Origin: an uncultured Oceanospirillales bacterium
GTDB taxonomy: Bacteria; Pseudomonadota; Gammaproteobacteria; Xanthomonadales; SZUA-36
Direction of reading: 5' to 3'
DNA length: 64,000 nt
Assembly: GCA_913055655.1 (NCBI GenBank)
Contig: CAJXKA010000001.1
Coordinates: 1,178,842-1,242,841, forward strand
In this document: positions 9,282-17,279 of the stretch, one piece after another
How positions within the stretch are numbered: position 1 is the first letter of the stretch
How the letters are laid out: each line of letters starts with the position of its first letter
The notes under the pieces: generated by a model
Told to the model about the DNA's origin: nothing
Database searches by the model: none
The model's input: only the letters and a program-made list of their open reading frames with translations
Translations under genes and position numbers: made by a program

Positions 9282-9320
9282 CCCGAGTCCAGCCTGATGG
9301 TTCCCTGCCTGCCCTGAGCC

Positions 9321-10244
9321 GTGAAAATACCTGATCGCGACACCGCCGTTTTCTCGACTTCCGCCGTGGACCTGTTCGCCTCGGCGCTGGGCGCGTTCAT
9401 CCTGCTGGTCATGCTGCTGTTTCCCTATTACCAGCGCGCCGGCACCGGCGAGGCGTTTTCCGATACCTGGGCACTGATGCAGGAGCGCCGTGCCCGGACG
9501 GCCGATACCGAATCACTGCAGGCCGAGCGTGAGCGCATGCAGTCCGAACTGGACGAACTGCTGGCCGCCAATCGCGGCACCGAGGCCGCGCTGTCTCGCC
9601 TGCGCAGCCAGGCCCGCGACATCGAGCGCCAGCTGGCGGATACCCCGGTCGACACCAGCACCCCGACGCCCGAACCGACCCCGCCGCCGCGTGCGCCGGT
9701 GGACGGCGTCGAATTCTCCATTCTCGGCCTGGCCTCGGAATCGAGGTCATTCGTCATCGTCGTGGACATGTCCGGCAGCATGCTGAATTACGAGTCGCTG
9801 GTGCTGCAGGCCATCCTGGACGTGCTGGCGCCGCTGGACCAGGACGACCGCTTTGCAATCGTCGGTTACCAGGGCAATCCCCAACCGGTGCTGTGGCGCT
9901 GGCCCGAGGCGACAAACATGGCGACCGGCACGCCAGAGAACCTGTCGCAGGCGCGGGAGTTCGCCCGCAGCCTGTCACAGAAATTCGTCGGCTCCACGCC
10001 CACGCTGATGGCCCTTCAGGCGGCGTTCGAGTACCCCGCCAGCGCCATCATCCTGATGAGTGACGGCGAACCCAACAGCCCGCCCGGCTACATCATCCAG
10101 AACATCACCGGGATGAACCAGTTCCGCCAGACCGAGCTGCACACGGTGGCCATTGGTGACTACACCCACAACCGCAACCTGGTGATGTTCCTGCAGACCC
10201 TCGCGCGGCTCAACAACGGCGACTTCGTCGGGGTGTCGCGATGA
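9321..10244 (+). CDS. Membrane-anchored VWA-domain protein with intact MIDAS (VWA1)
   Basis: The 307-residue product starts at GTG. A short N-terminus is followed by one membrane helix that begins with Asp17 (SAVDLFASALGAFILLVMLL), a coiled coil (about 50-110), a Pro/Thr linker (about 112-128) and a von Willebrand A domain. The metal site is complete: DMSGS with Asp149, a Thr in GSTPT, and MSDGEPN with Asp248. The topology (cytoplasmic stub, helix, large periplasmic domain) is that of MotB/ExbD/TolR, where an Asp at the start of the helix carries protons. As first gene of the operon and near an ExbB-like gene, it is inferred to be a stator partner. Family VWA is certain; the motor role is inference. 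Confidence 0.85.
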   Translation: MKIPDRDTAVFSTSAVDLFASALGAFILLVMLLFPYYQRAGTGEAFSDTWALMQERRARTADTESLQAERERMQSELDELLAANRGTEAALSRLRSQARDIERQLADTPVDTSTPTPEPTPPPRAPVDGVEFSILGLASESRSFVIVVDMSGSMLNYESLVLQAILDVLAPLDQDDRFAIVGYQGNPQPVLWRWPEATNMATGTPENLSQAREFARSLSQKFVGSTPTLMALQAAFEYPASAIILMSDGEPNSPPGYIIQNITGMNQFRQTELHTVAIGDYTHNRNLVMFLQTLARLNNGDFVGVSR

Positions 10245-11176
10245 GGCGGCGGCGCGGCATGGGCACGGTGTTCACGCTGTCGGCGATCGACCTGTTCGCC
10301 TCCGGCATGGGCGCGTTCATCATCATCGCCATCATCCTGATGCCCGACTACCAGAAAGAGGTGCGCATGGAAGGTCACCTGGCCTATCTCGACGCATTGG
10401 CCAGGCAATCGGAAACCCTGCTGGACGAGACCGAGATGGGCGTTGAGCGCCTGCAGATGGCGCTTTCCGCGGCGCGCACCCGGCAGCTGGAGCTGGAAGC
10501 CGAGGAGCAGATCATCGCCAGCGAGCTGAACACGCTGGACGCGCAGCTGACCGCGCGGCGACGGCAACCGCCACCGCCTGCCATGGACGAAGACCTGGAG
10601 GCCAGCGCCAACACGAACGCGGTGACGTTCCGTTTCCTGGGCCTGAAAACCGAGCAGACCCGGTACCTGCTGCTGGTGGACATGAACCGGTTCCTGGGCG
10701 AACACCGCGAATTGGTGGTGCGTACCGTGGGCCGTGCCCTGGATTCACTTCAGCCGGGGTTCGAAGTGGGCATTATCGGCTTCCAGCAGCTCGACGACGG
10801 GCCACGTTTCCACCACTGGCCGTCTGAGGGCGCGCTGGCGCCGGTGACCGCGACCAACCGCGCCCGGGCGTTGCGCTGGCTGGGTGATCGCACGGATGAT
10901 TTCGCCGGCGGCTCGCCGATGCTGTCGGCCTTCGAGGCGGCGTTCCGCACGCCGGCCGGCGCGGTCATCCTGTTCTCCGATGGCCTGCCCAACCCGGCCT
11001 TCAACAACGGCCTGCCCGCCCGGCCGCTGGCGCAGGCCATTACCGTGGCCAACCGCGGCAACGCCGAGGTCCACGCGGTGACCATCGGCGACTACTTCAA
11101 GTACCAGGGCACGGTCGCCTTCATGGAAACGCTGGCGCGTGCCAATTCCGGCGGCTTCCTGGCCCTGGCCCAATAA
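10241..11176 (+). CDS. Membrane-anchored VWA-like protein with degenerate MIDAS (VWA2)
   Basis: This 311-residue protein is a paralogue of the gene before it, to which it is joined by an ATGA overlap. It repeats the same layout: basic N-terminus, helix SAIDLFASGMGAFIIIAIIL beginning with Asp17, a long coiled coil (about 40-110) and a C-terminal VWA fold ending in the shared HAVTIGDYFKYQGT-type segment. The first metal-site motif reads DMNRF instead of DxSxS, so metal-dependent binding is probably lost, while the later FSDGLPN is kept. An intact/degenerate pair suggests a heterodimer with divided roles. It may be an unequal pair of stator subunits for the ExbB-like channel. Confidence 0.82.
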   Translation: MRRRRGMGTVFTLSAIDLFASGMGAFIIIAIILMPDYQKEVRMEGHLAYLDALARQSETLLDETEMGVERLQMALSAARTRQLELEAEEQIIASELNTLDAQLTARRRQPPPPAMDEDLEASANTNAVTFRFLGLKTEQTRYLLLVDMNRFLGEHRELVVRTVGRALDSLQPGFEVGIIGFQQLDDGPRFHHWPSEGALAPVTATNRARALRWLGDRTDDFAGGSPMLSAFEAAFRTPAGAVILFSDGLPNPAFNNGLPARPLAQAITVANRGNAEVHAVTIGDYFKYQGTVAFMETLARANSGGFLALAQ

Positions 11177-11233
11177 CGGGAATGCAACGCCCATGCTGGT
11201 AAACTTCGCGCCGCCCGAGAACCTGACCGAGAC

Positions 11234-11662
11234 ATGAAATCACTGACGCTGGGCGCCGCGCCCGACAACGACCTCGTCATCGACGCCCCGGGTGTAGCAC
11301 CGCTGCACGCGCGGGCGCGCCTGGACGTCGAGGGCTACCTGTGGATCGACGAAACCGACCCGGCACACCCGGTGCGGATTTGCCGTAACGGCCACTGGCT
11401 GCGGGTCAGGCGGGGAACCGTTTGCGCCGGCGACGAGATCCGCCTGGCGGACGCACCCGTCGACCTGCCGGCACTGTCCTCGGCGCTGGGTGACCGGGCG
11501 CGGCTGCGCTCGGCCCGATTGACGGCCGCCCGTCACCGGGCGTCAACCGATTCGGCCCCGGCGCCGGCTGCCCGTGTCGCCCGCGACCCGGTCACCGGCG
11601 AGATCCGCGAAGTGACACCAAGCGACAAACTGAACGAAGCGCACAAGGACAAGCACCCATGA
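11234..11662 (+). CDS. Small FHA-like protein
   Basis: The 142-residue cytoplasmic protein starts like an FHA (forkhead-associated) domain: a first strand leading to LGAAPDNDLVID, then VAPLHARARLD, then ICRNGHWLRV. In canonical FHA domains these are the GR, SxxH and NG segments that bind phosphothreonine; here the Arg and Ser are lost and the His and Asn-Gly remain, so phosphopeptide binding may be weak or absent. The C-terminal 50 residues are charged and probably disordered, ending in the lysine-rich NEAHKDKHP. It follows VWA2 after 57 bases, the only sizeable gap in the operon, and overlaps the channel gene by ATGA. Confidence 0.65.
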   Translation: MKSLTLGAAPDNDLVIDAPGVAPLHARARLDVEGYLWIDETDPAHPVRICRNGHWLRVRRGTVCAGDEIRLADAPVDLPALSSALGDRARLRSARLTAARHRASTDSAPAPAARVARDPVTGEIREVTPSDKLNEAHKDKHP

Positions 11663-12420
11663 ACCGAACCGGTATCGCCAGGCTGATCGCCCTGGTGGTG
11701 AGCGTGATCACCGCCATCCTTGTCATCGCGCTGCTGGCCCGCATCCTGCCACCCTCGGCCGCCAGCGTGCTGCTGGACTACTACCGCGGCTCGTGGCCGT
11801 TTACCGTGCAGAATGTCCTGTGGGTGGCGTTCTTCATCGGCCTGGGTGAAATCGCCATCCGCTGGCGCGCCGGTCGCCTGGAGGAAGCGCAGTTCGACCG
11901 TGATTACCTGCCGACGGACGACGAAACCGTGCTGCGCCCGGGTGACGACCTGACGCCGATCTACCGCAAGGTTCGCGCCAGCCGTTACCGCACCGTGTGC
12001 TTCGTGCCGCGGCTGGTCGAGCGCTGCATCCTGAACTTCAATCTCAGCCGTTCGGTGGACCAGACCAACGCGCTGTTGAACTCCAGCCTGGAACTGTTCC
12101 TGCATGAACTGGACCTGCGCTACAACATCATCCGCTATATCACCTGGCTGATTCCCTCGCTGGGCTTTATCGGCACCGTGGTGGGCATCATGATGGCGCT
12201 GAACTACGCCGGTAACCGCGCCAACGTGGAAAGCCCCGAGCTGCTGTACGAGGTCACGCAGCGCCTGGGCGTGGCCTTCAGCACCACGCTGCTGGCGCTG
12301 GTCATGGCCGCCGTGCTGGTGTTCCTGCAGAACCTGGTGCAGGGTCGCGAGGAAACCACGCTGAACCGCGCCGGCCAGTACTGCCTGGATAACCTGATCA
12401 ACCGCCTGTACGCCCGTTGA
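11659..12420 (+). CDS. MotA/TolQ/ExbB-family proton-channel protein
   Basis: The 253-residue protein has about four membrane helices: residues 7-30, 47-66, 152-180 and 196-218. The family hallmark WLIPSLGFIGTVVGIMMAL in the third helix and GVAFSTTLLALVMAAVLVF in the fourth match the TolQ/ExbB/MotA proton path (Gly- and Thr-rich helix pair). These proteins form pentamers around a dimer of a MotB/ExbD/TolR subunit and couple proton flow to mechanical work. No classic ExbD or MotB gene is nearby; the two VWA proteins upstream have the matching topology. The gene overlaps both neighbours (ATGA in front, TTGA behind). Confidence 0.86.
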   Translation: MNRTGIARLIALVVSVITAILVIALLARILPPSAASVLLDYYRGSWPFTVQNVLWVAFFIGLGEIAIRWRAGRLEEAQFDRDYLPTDDETVLRPGDDLTPIYRKVRASRYRTVCFVPRLVERCILNFNLSRSVDQTNALLNSSLELFLHELDLRYNIIRYITWLIPSLGFIGTVVGIMMALNYAGNRANVESPELLYEVTQRLGVAFSTTLLALVMAAVLVFLQNLVQGREETTLNRAGQYCLDNLINRLYAR

Positions 12421-13952
12421 ATACGCGTCGTTTTGTCATTCAGGCCGCGCTTGCGCTGTTTCTGGCGTGGTCAGTGCTCGTATCGGCGCAGGAACCGGCC
12501 GCCAACACGGACTACCCCACCCGCGAAACGCTGCCGGAAGGCGCGGTACTGGTTGTCAAGCTGGTGTCACGCGATGAAATCATTCCCACCACCGGCGTGG
12601 TCGTGGCCTATGGCCGCGTCATCCTGCCCGCAGCCTTCGTCACCGACACCCTGGACGGCGGCCCGGACCTGGCGGTCATGGATGGTGGTGGCAGCATCGC
12701 GCTGAATGGCCGGCCGGCCACCGTGCGGGAGATCGCACAGGATGGCGGACTGGCGCTGCTGGACGTCCCAGGCCTGGTGGTGCCGCCGGTAACGCTGGCC
12801 GAACGGCCGGGCGAAGACGGCGACGAGCTTCGCTTCGGTGCATTTCCGCCGGCCCGCCTGATGGCCGAGGGCCACGGCCCGATGTGGCTGCCGGCCCGCC
12901 TGAACGCCAATGTCACCGCCCGTGTGTACGGCCTGGCCGACACCCCGAAATTACCCAATGTCACCGGTCCGCTGTTTAACCGCTGCGACCAGTGGGTCGG
13001 TTACAGCCTGGCCATGGGCGAGCCCGACCTGGCTTCGCCGCTGCCGCCCATTGTCATGTTCGATGCCGAGCTGCGCCGGGTGCTGACGCGCCTGGGCGCG
13101 CCGGCGCTGTCGACGGCGCCCTGTGCGCGGCCGGTGGCTTCGCAGGCTGCCGTTGGCGGGAACCGGGGTGAGGAGGTTCCTGCTGAAGGGGAATCGCAGG
13201 AACTGGCCGTGGACGAGACTGAAACCGGGCTCTCGGGGAATCGGGGAATCGGTGAGGGCGCGGTGGAGAGGGAGCCCGAAACGCGGGACGTGATCGAGGC
13301 TGAACCCCGGGACGCCGGGTCTTCCGGCAAAGACGATTCCGCGGAAACGTCTGCGGAGTTGCCGGGCGTGGTGATGCCACCGCAAAACCTGCCCTCTCGC
13401 GCCGCTGCATGGGCCAGGCAGAACACCCTGATGGCGGCAGGGATCGCCGCGGGAATTATCGTGCTGCTGGTGTTGCTGGCCAGGGGCATCCGGCGACGGC
13501 CTGCGGACTCGGAAACGCCTGACCCGGATACCGTGGAACTGGTGCCGCCGGCGGCGATCCGGGGCGCTGCCGATGAAGCGTTGGATGCGCCTGCGCCGGC
13601 ACGCTGGCCGGCGGGTGCGAATGCCTGGTTGCGCGTCCACGCGACCACGAAGAACGGTGAGGCCCTTCGCAGCCGTTGCGGCGTCGACACCGACGCGTTC
13701 GCCTGCGTCCTGGGCCGCGCCGATGCGGACCTGGTACTGGATCATTCGTCGGTCAGCCGAGCGCACTTGCGTGTGGAAGGCCGCAACGGCGTATTGACCA
13801 TCGGTGACCTCGGTTCGACGAATGGAACGGCCATCGGCCCGGCGCGATGCCAGCCTGGTGAAATCCTGTACATTGAGCCGGACCAGGTCGTAGGCATCGG
13901 CGAACTATCCGTCCGTTTCAGCCTGGACCGCGACGAGGACAGCGCCGAATGA
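12417..13952 (+). CDS. Exported pseudo-HtrA domain, membrane helix and cytoplasmic FHA domain
   Basis: The 511-residue protein starts at TTG overlapping the previous stop (TTGA). A signal peptide (MNTRRFVIQAALALFLAWSV) leads to a trypsin/HtrA-like periplasmic domain (about 35-230), an acidic low-complexity spacer (about 245-325), a membrane helix near 340-362 (NTLMAAGIAAGIIVLLVLLA) and a canonical FHA domain at about 425-505 with LGRADADLVLDHSSVSRAH and STNGT. The protease-like domain keeps the scaffold but not the triad: the His segment reads AAFV, the Asp segment DGGLALL, and the Ser segment VTGPLFN. It looks like a ligand sensor that docks the kinase product inside. The FHA assignment is firm; the pseudo-protease reading is moderate. 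Confidence 0.8.
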   Translation: MNTRRFVIQAALALFLAWSVLVSAQEPAANTDYPTRETLPEGAVLVVKLVSRDEIIPTTGVVVAYGRVILPAAFVTDTLDGGPDLAVMDGGGSIALNGRPATVREIAQDGGLALLDVPGLVVPPVTLAERPGEDGDELRFGAFPPARLMAEGHGPMWLPARLNANVTARVYGLADTPKLPNVTGPLFNRCDQWVGYSLAMGEPDLASPLPPIVMFDAELRRVLTRLGAPALSTAPCARPVASQAAVGGNRGEEVPAEGESQELAVDETETGLSGNRGIGEGAVEREPETRDVIEAEPRDAGSSGKDDSAETSAELPGVVMPPQNLPSRAAAWARQNTLMAAGIAAGIIVLLVLLARGIRRRPADSETPDPDTVELVPPAAIRGAADEALDAPAPARWPAGANAWLRVHATTKNGEALRSRCGVDTDAFACVLGRADADLVLDHSSVSRAHLRVEGRNGVLTIGDLGSTNGTAIGPARCQPGEILYIEPDQVVGIGELSVRFSLDRDEDSAE

Positions 13953-16363
13953 ACCGCCCCGCCACCCTGCCACCCGGGACCCGCCTGGAAGGCCTGGTCG
14001 TGAATCGCCTGCTGCGCCAGACCGCGCAGAGCGCCGTTTACGAAGTGACCGACCCGGCGATTGACGCACGGTTTGCGCTGAAGGAATACCTGCCGGAATC
14101 CCTTGCGTTACGCGACGCGGACGGCGCGGTGCGACCCGCAGGCGACGACACGGCAGAGGCGTTCGAAGCGGGGCTGGCGCGCTTCCGCCGCGAAGCGCAG
14201 GTGGCGGCCGGTTTCGATCACCCCGCACTCGCGCGGGTCATCCGCCTGGTTCAGCTCAACGGTACCGTCGGCCAGTTGATGCCCCTGTACGGCGGCCAGC
14301 CGCTGCTGGACGCGTTGGGTGCTGCGCCCCCCGAGCCGGCCCGTGCCCGGGCCGTGGCGCTGGCTTTGATGGACGCGGTCGCCGCGCTGCATCGCCACGG
14401 GCTGGTGCACCGTGACATCAAGCCGGGCAACGTCCTGGTGGACACCGACGGGCGTGTCACGCTGATGGATTTTGGCGGCACCGTGGAATCCATGGGCGAT
14501 GGCCGCCAGGGCACACCCGGTTACGCCGCGCCCGAGCAGTATGATGCCGAAGCCGATACCGGGCCGCTGACCGACATTTACGGGCTGGCCGCAACCCTTT
14601 ACCACGCGTTGACCGGGGAAGCACCACCGGCCGCGAACACGCGACTCGATGCCATCACTGCCGGAAAGCCCGACCCGTTGGTGCCCGCCCGGGAAAGACT
14701 GCGCACCACGACCTTCGGCGGCCTGGGCGATACCATCGACCACGGCCTGCGCCTGGATCCCGCCGCGCGCCCGGAAAACGTCGACCAGTGGCGGCGGGCG
14801 TTTGAGAGCCTTGACTGGCGCCTCGACACCGCGCGGCCGGACAACGAGGAGAGTACCGAGGAAACCCGTGAATGGCTGCCCAAAGTTCTGCTCGGTGTAC
14901 TGGTCCTGGCACTGGTGGCGATTGCCATTTACCTGCTGGGTGGCGATGACCGCCGGCTGGCCGAGCCCGACCCGGGTCATGAACGACAACCGCCTCCCAC
15001 CTCGACACCGGGCGCCATCAACGAGCGCGCCGCCAGCCCGGAAGAACGCGCCCAGTGGCAGGCCGCGCTCGAAGCCGACACCCTGATGGGTTACCGGCGT
15101 TTCCTCGAGGCCTGGCCAGATTCGGTGTTCCGTGAACAGGCGCGGCTGCAGATCGAGGTGCTGGATGAGCGCGCCTGGCAGGCCCTTTCGGAAGAGAACA
15201 CGCGCGCCGCCTATGAACGCTACCTGGACCAGTTCCCGGGCGGCCTGCACGAAGCGGATGCCCTGCGGGCCATCGAGCGAATCGACGAGGCGGCGGCGCA
15301 GGCCGAGCGCGAGCGCCTGGCCCGGGAGGCGGCCGACGAGGCGGCCTGGGAGACAGCACGAACGGCCGGTACCGTGGCGGCGCTGGACCAATACATCGCC
15401 GACTGGCCCACCGGTAACCACATCGACACCGCACGCGACCTGCGCCGGCAGATGCTCGACCGCGCCAACGATGACAGTGCCTGGGCGGCGGCGCAGCGCC
15501 TGGACAACACCGAGGCCTACCAGTCGTACATCGATGCGTTCCCGAACGGTGAGCATGTCGCCGCGGCGATGGCCGCCATCGACGCCTTCGACCTGCGCCC
15601 CGGCAGGCCATTCCGGGACTGCGCTGATTGCCCGGAAATGATTGTCGTTCCGGCTGGCACCTTCGTCCAGGGCAGCAATGACGAGAGCGCACCGGCGCGC
15701 GAGCGGCCGGCACGAAACGTGCGCATTCCGGAAGCGTTCGCTGCCGGCATGTACGAGGTCACCATGGCGCAGTGGGACGCCTGCGTAGCGGCGGGCGGTT
15801 GCGCCGAAACACCGTCCGACAACGGCTGGGGCCGCGGCGACCGCCCCGTGATGATGGTCTCCTGGAACGATGCCCAGCAGTACGCGCACTGGTTGAGCGA
15901 ACAGACCGGCGAAACCTACCGGCTGCCCAGCGAGAGCGAGTGGGAATACATGGCCCGGGCACGCGAAACCGGCGATTTCCCCTTCGGCGACCCGGCCGAG
16001 GTCTGCGGTTCCGGCAACATCGCCGGCGCCGAGACCGATTTCCGCTGGCGACACGACGCCTGCGCCGATGATGTCGCGCTGGGCACCCTGCCCGTCGGGC
16101 AACTGCGACCGAACGATTTCGGCCTGTTCGATGTCATAGGCAACGTGGCTGAATGGACCGCAGACTGCATGAACCTCTCCTATCTGGATGCGCCTTCCGA
16201 CGGCAGCGCCTGGACGCGGGGCATCTGTTCCTCGCACATGGCGCGCGGCGGCTCGTGGGTGACCGGCACGCGCGACATCCGCTTTTCCGCCCGTTTCGAC
16301 CTGAAGAACGGCGACCGCAATGACTTCACCGGTTTCCGGGTGGTCCGGGAGCTGCGTGAATGA
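13949..16363 (+). CDS. Transmembrane Ser/Thr protein kinase with periplasmic repeats and FGE-sulfatase-like domain
   Basis: The 804-residue protein has an N-terminal Hanks-type kinase (about 15-290): Lys45 in FALKEYLPE, HRDIKPGNVL with catalytic Asp156, DFG at 174-176 and AAPEQY near 194. The Gly-rich loop is poor (LLRQTAQSAVYEV). A single helix (about 308-331, PKVLLGVLVLALVAIAIYLL) is followed by four repeats of about 45 residues with the pattern A-W-x-x-A then Y-x-x-Y/F-(L)-x-x-(F/W)-P (about 365-545), then a formylglycine-generating-enzyme/sulfatase-modifying-factor domain (about 550-800) with YRLPSESEWEYMAR, NVAEWTADC and ARGGSW. In such fusions the FGE-like part is usually a binding module. 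It is the likely kinase for the neighbouring FHA domains. Confidence 0.9.
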   Translation: MNRPATLPPGTRLEGLVVNRLLRQTAQSAVYEVTDPAIDARFALKEYLPESLALRDADGAVRPAGDDTAEAFEAGLARFRREAQVAAGFDHPALARVIRLVQLNGTVGQLMPLYGGQPLLDALGAAPPEPARARAVALALMDAVAALHRHGLVHRDIKPGNVLVDTDGRVTLMDFGGTVESMGDGRQGTPGYAAPEQYDAEADTGPLTDIYGLAATLYHALTGEAPPAANTRLDAITAGKPDPLVPARERLRTTTFGGLGDTIDHGLRLDPAARPENVDQWRRAFESLDWRLDTARPDNEESTEETREWLPKVLLGVLVLALVAIAIYLLGGDDRRLAEPDPGHERQPPPTSTPGAINERAASPEERAQWQAALEADTLMGYRRFLEAWPDSVFREQARLQIEVLDERAWQALSEENTRAAYERYLDQFPGGLHEADALRAIERIDEAAAQAERERLAREAADEAAWETARTAGTVAALDQYIADWPTGNHIDTARDLRRQMLDRANDDSAWAAAQRLDNTEAYQSYIDAFPNGEHVAAAMAAIDAFDLRPGRPFRDCADCPEMIVVPAGTFVQGSNDESAPARERPARNVRIPEAFAAGMYEVTMAQWDACVAAGGCAETPSDNGWGRGDRPVMMVSWNDAQQYAHWLSEQTGETYRLPSESEWEYMARARETGDFPFGDPAEVCGSGNIAGAETDFRWRHDACADDVALGTLPVGQLRPNDFGLFDVIGNVAEWTADCMNLSYLDAPSDGSAWTRGICSSHMARGGSWVTGTRDIRFSARFDLKNGDRNDFTGFRVVRELRE

Positions 16364-17268
16364 CGCGGACCTGGAACACACCATTGGTATTGCCCATAGC
16401 GCTTGTCCTGGCGTTATTGCCGGCGATGTTCGCGCATGGCCAGGACGATGCGGGCAGCGGCGCCTCCGCGGACAGCGAGGAAGTCGACGTTGACGAGGAA
16501 AGCTACCGTGCGTTCATGGAACTGGACGACCGCGAGATCCAGCGCAACAACTTCCCGGTCGCCCCAGGGCCGCTGAACGTGCCGCGCAGCCTGACCGGCC
16601 TGCCGGAGGCGTCGCAACGCCACCTTCGCGAGCAACTGCGTGACATCATCCTCAGCGGCGGTCCGTGGACACCCGCGGCCGCCGGGCAGGATTATCCCTA
16701 TGTGCCGAGCGCCGCCGCGGAAGGCGATGCCAACCTGCAACGCAAGGAAGCGGGTGCCTGGGCGGAGCTGGTGGACGAGTACCACGCCCGGGAAGCGGCC
16801 ATCTTTGAAGCCGGACAGCGCGCCTCGGCCGAGAATGCGGGTGATGCCGGGCAAACCGGTGCCGAGGGCCAGGACGGCGCTGAAAACGCCGCGGCCCGCC
16901 AGGCGGGCTCGGGCCAGTCGGCCCAGTCGGCGCAGCAATCGGCAACCACCACCTCGACTGAATCCGCTGCACGCCAGGCGCCCTCCAGTGAATCCAGCCG
17001 CCAGGTTCCCCGGTCGACCCGGCCGCCCGATGAAGGTGTTTCGCAGAGCGCGCTGGAATTCCTGACCGGCCAGCCCGCGCCACCGCCCCCGCCGGTTGAA
17101 TCAAGGCCCGAATCGGCCGAAGGCACGTCCGGTTCGCCCCGGCGCAGCCTGACGGCCGAGGAACTGGCGCGTGCCGCCGGGCTCCAGCGCCCGGAAGATG
17201 GATCTCGATCACCCACTCCGGAACCGGAACCCGAGCCGCCCGCGGAAGACGAAATACCGCAACACTGA
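16360..17268 (+). CDS. Exported, largely disordered protein closing the VWA/kinase operon
   Basis: The 302-residue product overlaps the kinase stop by ATGA and has a signal peptide (VLPIALVLALLPAMFAHG). A short conserved-looking segment at about 45-135 (YRAFMELDDREIQRNNFPVA and later YPYVPSAAAEG) precedes a tail of about 160 residues rich in Ala, Gln, Ser, Glu and Pro, with AQSAQSAQQSATTTSTES-type low complexity and poly-Pro before the end. No enzyme family is recognised. It is probably a periplasmic accessory or linker protein of the complex. Its stop is 11 bases from the stop of the convergent gene. Confidence 0.72.
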   Translation: MTRTWNTPLVLPIALVLALLPAMFAHGQDDAGSGASADSEEVDVDEESYRAFMELDDREIQRNNFPVAPGPLNVPRSLTGLPEASQRHLREQLRDIILSGGPWTPAAAGQDYPYVPSAAAEGDANLQRKEAGAWAELVDEYHAREAAIFEAGQRASAENAGDAGQTGAEGQDGAENAAARQAGSGQSAQSAQQSATTTSTESAARQAPSSESSRQVPRSTRPPDEGVSQSALEFLTGQPAPPPPPVESRPESAEGTSGSPRRSLTAEELARAAGLQRPEDGSRSPTPEPEPEPPAEDEIPQH

Positions 17269-17279
17269 GCGAACCCGCT

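Noticed and set aside
14108-16384. A 758-residue open frame antisense to the kinase gene
   Set aside because: The plus strand encodes unmistakable kinase and FGE motifs through the same bases. High GC leaves few stops in the opposing frame, and the antisense product has no domain and no ribosome site.
6271-17268. Assigning the VWA/channel/kinase locus to a Zorya-type defence system
   Set aside because: Zorya has a MotA-like ZorA with a long coiled-coil tail, a MotB-like ZorB with an OmpA-type domain and helicase or nuclease partners. Here no OmpA-like stator, helicase or nuclease is present, and no other defence or mobile gene lies nearby.
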